Positions 58,901 to 64,000 of a stretch of 64,000 bases of DNA are shown here, piece by piece. Location of the stretch: positions 16,720,518-16,784,517 of the forward strand of contig NC_087377.1 in NCBI RefSeq assembly GCF_963675165.1, given 5' to 3'. The stretch is from Halichondria panicea. Lineage: Eukaryota; Porifera; Demospongiae; Suberitida; Halichondriidae. Within the stretch, counting starts at the first letter, position 1; every line of letters begins with the position of its first letter. The position numbers and the translations under genes were made by a program. The notes under the pieces are model-generated. The model was not told where the DNA came from and searched no databases. It was given only the letters and a program-made list of their open reading frames with translations.

Positions 58901-61854
58901 ATGGCCACTCAAGCAACCCCCGACCATTCTCCAGAGTACCTGTCCTTTCAAGAGAACTTTGAAGCATTGGTGTCCACCTTCAAAGCTCAAACTGCTGCAT
59001 ATGCTGATAGCCTCTTCTCCAATGGCTACATACCAGATGAAGTTCTCGAGTACTCTAGACTGAATGGAGTCATGGATTCCGATAAGTCTCGAAAGATTTT
59101 AGATACCATCATCCATCGAATTAAGCTCAATCCCAGTGTATTCCATGGCTTTATTGCTGCCATCGCTGGCCCTTCTACTGACGATGTTGTCAAGAAGCTG
59201 CACGATAGTTACGAGCGTCACAAGACTGCAACCAGCCGTGTTGAACAGCCACCACTCTCTCCACCCCCACACCAGCAACCTCCACCAGAGGCTTCGACGT
59301 CCTTCAGCTTCCCACACCTCGACACCTCTAGCCTTGATGAGGATATTAGAATTGAATTGGAGGATCGGCTCATACGTGATACAAGGAAAATGATAATTAG
59401 TTTCACTGCTTTTACTCTAATTATCCAAAGATCATTTGAAAACCAACGAATCCCTTTGGAAAGGATTAAAGATCTTATTCTCAGCCTTGACGCTTTCAAC
59501 GACGGGATTGGAGTCAAAGTACTTGATCCAGAAGATAAGCAAGAAATCAAAAATGCCAAAAATTTGCCTGAAGTCTTCATGACTCTACGTGATTACATCT
59601 CCTTCTTCAATTATGAGATAGTGCAGTACCTCATCGAGCTGCTGGGATCACCAGACGACCAAGCACAACTGCGTGAGCATTGTTCTGCACTTGATCAGTT
59701 CTGTCATCGAAATGTGTTTGAAGTTCCGGCCGAATCTTTCTCTTCAAAATCTCGTATGAAAACGGCCAAAGTATTTGTTCTCAAGTGCACGGAGCGAGTA
59801 GCCACACTGGAGTATGTGAAAAGGCTGACTTCAAGAATTGCTGAAGCACTTGGTCTACAAAGAGCAGCGCTACAACTCCGTTCAGTCAAACAAGGCTGCT
59901 TGGAGCTCCACTTTCTCGTCACTGTAGCTGTTGCCAAGCGTATCTACCCAGTGTCCCCTACTGTACAGGCTGCTCTCAGTGTGATGGGGGTCAAAGTTCT
60001 CACCTGTGGAAGTACGGATGAGGTGGAGACATTTCTGCTGGAACAGTAAGTTCTTGAAGAGGTACTATATACCCATACTCCATACTCCTGGCATAATATA
60101 ATAATTATACCGTAAGTTAATTAAGAAGCATGGGCCGTATATAGTTACAGTAATATAATATTCGTATTATTTAATTACAAGTATGTACATGTCACGTACA
60201 GGGATCTGAGCAAACTCAAACTAGAAGGTATTGAGGAGATGTCTAAAGACACAAGAATAAGCACGACAACCTTCACTCCAATGAAGGTCACTAAAGGTGA
60301 GTGTTTGGCCAACTTGATATCCTATAATCTCTCATAAATTAGATACAAGAGGCTCGGACACATTGGAGGCAACAAAGAGGGAGTCAAAGGACACTCAACC
60401 AGTCAAGAAGGTGCGTACATGTAGTGTGATAATGAGATTCCCACAGCAACAATAGTATTGTACCTTAACATGCATGGATGCTGTCTCATGTGTTAAGCCG
60501 TAACTACACATCCGTTTGAGTGTTCCTATAATTATGTACTTCCTTTAGCGGAAATTGTTGTTTGTTCTCATTCTGTTGTAGAATTTTCCACTAATGATAT
60601 TCACATCTGTGTTCAAAGATATCTACCAACGTTCCCCTGTACAGGCACACACGGAACAGATCGAGCACAAAGATGCTGAGCTGGTCAGGAGAGACGCCAT
60701 CATTCAACAGCAGAGACAGGTTAGACAAAATGCACCATTATATTATTGCAGAGGTATAGTAGAAGCTTTGATCTCTTATAATCATACTGTACATTCTATT
60801 AGACTGGTGGGCGTCACCTCTTAAGCTAATTAGAGAAAGTGATTTAGTGTGCATGCAATTATTACTACAAGTAACACTCGCTTGTTAGTAGACACTATCC
60901 TAATTACACTCATTCATTATTCAGGGTCCCCCTCCCAGAGAGTTGAGACCTCCACTCACTCTGAAATGGAGAAGAGGAAAAGACATGCCAATCAAGATGG
61001 ATGGCTCGGTACAGAGTGTTGTTATCGGTGACACGGTGTATGTTGGTGGAGGTATTGCAGACAATGATCGTGACATGTGTACAGTGATGAAGCTCGAGCA
61101 AGATCAATGGGCCAAACTAGCAGAGTACACTGCCAAGTGGTTTGCTATGACATCACTCGCTAATCGACTAGTGCTGGTGGGAGGAACTGATCCGAGAAAT
61201 AACAAATGCACTAATCAACTAGCACTGTTGGAGTCAGGGGAATGGACTCACCCGTACCCACCAATGAACATTGCTCGTTCTTCCTCAACGGCTCTCTCCT
61301 TCAACAACGACATCATTGCAGCTGGTGGGTTTGATGATAAAGGATATACCTCCTCTGTGGAGGTGTTGGACGTGGCATCAAGAAGATGGTACATTGCTCA
61401 GTCACTACCTAACCCACGATCAGAACTGAAATCGACTCTCATAGGAAACACCCTCTACCTAATGGGAGGTTGGGATATAAATGTGACAGTAACCAAGACA
61501 GTGTACCATGTTGACCTCAATGAACTCATTGCAAAAGCCCGATCCAACCTGGACACACCCACTCTCTGGCAGACCTTACGGGAAGTACCACTCAGGCTGT
61601 CAGCTCCTCTCAGTATTGGGGGATCACTATTAGCCGTTGGTGGAGTAAACAACAGAGGCAACCCAAGTTCATCGATCCACCTCTACCAGCCTGACACCAG
61701 GAGGTGGGTGAAAGTAGGAGACCTGCCTACTGCACGATACAGCTGCACATGCTCAGTACTTCCTAGTGGAGAGGTCATTGTAGCCGGAGGACAGACAAGT
61801 GCATATATTAATTATATTCCAACTGTTGATTTCTTCTCTATAAGTGCTAATTAG
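58901..61854 (+). CDS. CARD-like / kelch-repeat protein, second copy, 5 exons, about 770 aa
   Basis: Exons 58901-60045, 60202-60296, 60343-60410, 60645-60719 and 60925-61854, all phase-compatible. The protein is nearly the same as the gene at 650: a CARD-like domain (about 14-108), a second globular region (about 150-380), a short coiled coil and six kelch repeats with Gly-Gly motifs. Differences include HQQHPPEAP to HQQPPPEAS, one His to Arg (QLHEHC to QLREHC) and Pro to Ala in the first kelch blade. The donor after exon 4 is GTTAGA instead of GTGAGA, which is weaker and could affect splicing. No frameshift or stop is seen. Confidence 0.85.
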
Positions 61855-62015
61855 TTATTTTGTTATTGTTTCTCTTTGTAATGTTGTGCATTGAGTTAAC
61901 GATATTAATATTATCATGTTCTAATTATAAGTTGCAACAACATTTCATCGTACATAGTTAATATGATGACATGAAGTGGTACGTACAAAAACAGACACAA
62001 TAATATATAACAGTC

Positions 62016-62134
62016 TCATAACAAGTTCAGGTCCTTGGTTGGGGTCTTGTCCGAGGGTAGGGTGGACGCCTTCTCCCAGAATCCAAAATCTATCTCCTCT
62101 TCCGAGTCAGACAGTGAGGAGTGGGGCTCGGGAA
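62016..62134 (-). pseudogene. Terminal exon of an unidentified convergent gene (copy 3)
   Basis: Identical in layout to 3767-3885 (SDSEEEIDFGFWEKA, PTKDLNLL, stop). It is part of the second duplicated block and keeps the acceptor. Confidence 0.45.
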
Positions 62135-63233
62135 CTGAGGGGTTAAAGAGTCACATGGTCATAGTCATACTGAGTGGAAGTTTGAGGGCTTAGGAAGTAA
62201 GGGGGGAGAAAATCACATGATAACAGTAGCTATAATTTATACTGGCTAAATGCAAAATGGCTCAACTATGATAAAAGGGACACCACACACAACACATGTA
62301 CGGGTATAAAATATGTACGTTCTGCTGCAGAAAATCATGCAGCACCATGCAATCAGATTGCAGACTGCTAACGTAATGCATTTCAGCACCAATCAGATTG
62401 TATAGTTCTTACGTAATGCATTCCTTGGCTTCCCAGCTCCTCCCCTTCTCTGCAGCAAGCTGAGCTCTGTGGTTAGAGGCACGGCTAATATTAACTATAT
62501 TCATAGTTAGTATGGGATGCAGCAGAACGAATGCTAGATAGGGCTGAAACCTGTCCCCCCATTTTATGGCTGGGGACGGGCACGCCCATCTAACACATCA
62601 CATGCTGAAGTACCTACCCACACAAATAATCAAAGTGTTATACAGTAGTGTACAATGTATAATCTGGTAACGGGAGCCATATAATTAAACTAGACTAGAG
62701 GCTGAAACTTTTGAGAAAGGAGTTGTAGTAGGATCATAGACACTATTATTGCACTACATAACTAGTGTTCAAGCTGGCGCTGTGCTAATGCCTCTCGCCA
62801 TGTTTTTGCTTTCGCTCAAAGTATTAGAGTGTTATCTATAATGAATTTTATATTAAAGTTAGCTTATCTATATAAAGTCACTGAGAAGAAAAGACTTATT
62901 TACATGCATCTATTGTAAGTTGTTATTTATTGTATTATGTGGCTTACCAGGACATCAAGAAAGAAGAAAATTGATTCTCTGTAGTTCAGTGTATATAATA
63001 TCTAAGAAGAAAAGACCTGTGTACATGCATATTGTTATCTATATTGTTATATGGTAGTGTTTTGTGGCTTACCAGGCCCTCAAGACAAAGATGATTCTGC
63101 CAGGAGGATCTGGATCTGGATCTTGGATATTATTTTCTCACACACGTGGGGAATGAGCGCGCATGCGCATTACATCCACAGGAATAATTAAAGGGTGTGT
63201 CCAAAGAGATCAATTTCACAAATGACTACTAGC

Positions 63234-63278
63234 TAGCCTCGATTCCAGGCCGCTTGAACCGGCCTGGAATCGAGGCTA
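63234..63278. repeat. Short palindrome, duplicate copy
   Basis: TAGCCTCGATTCCAGGCCG arms around a 7-base loop, the counterpart of 4983-5027. Confidence 0.8.
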
Positions 63279-63684
63279 ACTGCTAGCTAGCTGTTTTAAC
63301 AGATATTTTCTGAGTATTGTAGCTAACAAAAAGCTAGCGCTTTAGTGCAAGGCTAACTCATATGTTGAATAGAAAGTTTGTGCGGACAGATGATGCTATG
63401 AAAGATTCTGCAACAGCCTTCAATGTGAGTCAAACTAGCCATAACTCGAGAAAGAAGCTTTAGTTTGCTAATCCACGAATCAAAATCCAAGAGAACGTGG
63501 CTAGAAGCCTATAGAAGCTGTTAGTTTTCGTCGCATTGCAACCGTTGAGCAGTTATAGTAGTTGGGCGGAGCCCGACCGTCCCTAACGGGAGGTTGGGTT
63601 TCAAACCTATGTCAGGATCAGAGGAGGCTGGAACCACTTGACCTTAGCTAATTAAGGTCACTAATTGGATTTATCCAAACTTCT

Positions 63685-63983
63685 CTTGCAGACTACTTCA
63701 AGCCTAGTTTTTAGTGTCTATCAGTTTAAAACGTTATTTTTCAGGGGGGGTCAAATTTTATTTTCGCCAATTTTGCTCAGAAGCAGAGATACAATCAAAA
63801 GTATTGCTCTTGCACTAGCCTCGATAGCAGGAGCGGTTTGTTCTCTAGGTCACTGCATAGCTGGCTTTGAGACTTATATTTCTGCTTCTGAGCAAAATTG
63901 GCGAAAATAAATTTGACCCCCCCCTGAAAAATAACGTTTTAAACTGATAGACACTAAAAACTAGGCTTGAAGTAGTCTGCAAG
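63685..63983. mobile_element. Fold-back element, duplicate copy
   Basis: The counterpart of 5434-5731, with CTTGCAGACTACTTCAAGCC at the left and its complement at the right. A few substitutions and one extra C distinguish it. Confidence 0.75.
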
Positions 63984-64000
63984 TAGCCTCTATCCCAGCC

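Larger units (their letters stand above)
58334..64000. repeat. Second copy of the 1-5.75 kb block (segmental duplication)
   Basis: From ACCAGGAACTTGCCCTCCCC (58334) to the window end, the sequence follows 1 to about 5750 almost base for base, with scattered substitutions. There is one net 82-bp shortening upstream of the gene (the segment after GTGTCACTGCCACT) and small indels. The first boundary is the window start, so the duplicated unit may extend further left of the window. Genes, promoter motif, orphan terminal exon, palindrome and fold-back are all shared. Confidence 0.9.

Overview
The window looks like an AT-rich invertebrate genome, most likely a demosponge. The reasons are short GT-AG introns, a multigene family joining death-fold domains to kinase and kelch modules, very dense small inverted-repeat elements, ATGCATGC-rich spacers and no bacterial-style operons. 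Species assignment is inference; I could not search any database.

Layout. (1) 1-6 kb and 58.3-64 kb are two near-identical copies of one block. Each holds a CARD-like/kelch gene, the same downstream minus-strand exon fragment and the same fold-back repeats. (2) 7.7-12.9 kb is a transposon nest: hairpins, a fold-back element carrying a RecQ helicase fragment, and a pogo/Tigger-like inverted-repeat element that encloses a reverse transcriptase plus endonuclease ORF with a poly-A tail. (3) 13.1-15.9 kb and 45.0-47.9 kb are two paralogous Death-kinase-coiled coil-kelch genes; the second has a one-base frameshift. (4) 16-24 kb is repeats, including an element with a 13-bp target duplication, plus a plus-strand fragment of a PHD-finger gene. 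(5) 24.5-32.0 kb and 33.1-40.9 kb are two homologous units. Each has a minus-strand gene (P-loop NTPase, low-complexity linker, C-terminal PHD finger) head-to-head with a plus-strand gene that resembles the CxC5/CxC6 cysteine clusters and the catalytic tail of KDZ-type transposases. This repeated divergent pair is the best candidate for a poorly described mobile system. (6) 41-44.9 kb is minisatellites and an inverted-repeat element. (7) 49.2-52.9 kb is a minus-strand USF-type bHLH-zipper gene with a nest of three inverted-repeat elements in one intron. (8) 53-58.3 kb is mostly fold-back repeats plus two minus-strand exons of an unidentified gene.

How the parts work together. The four kelch genes share the same 3' module (two short linker exons, one coiled-coil exon, one kelch exon), joined to either a CARD-like exon or a Death plus kinase exon pair. 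This suggests a signalling or recognition family that grows by duplication and exon shuffling. In the paired units, the NTPase-PHD gene could supply ATPase and chromatin-reading functions to a transposase-like partner. The plus-strand partners carry several frameshifts, so these copies are probably immobile now. Exon coordinates were derived by hand from splice consensus and phase matching.
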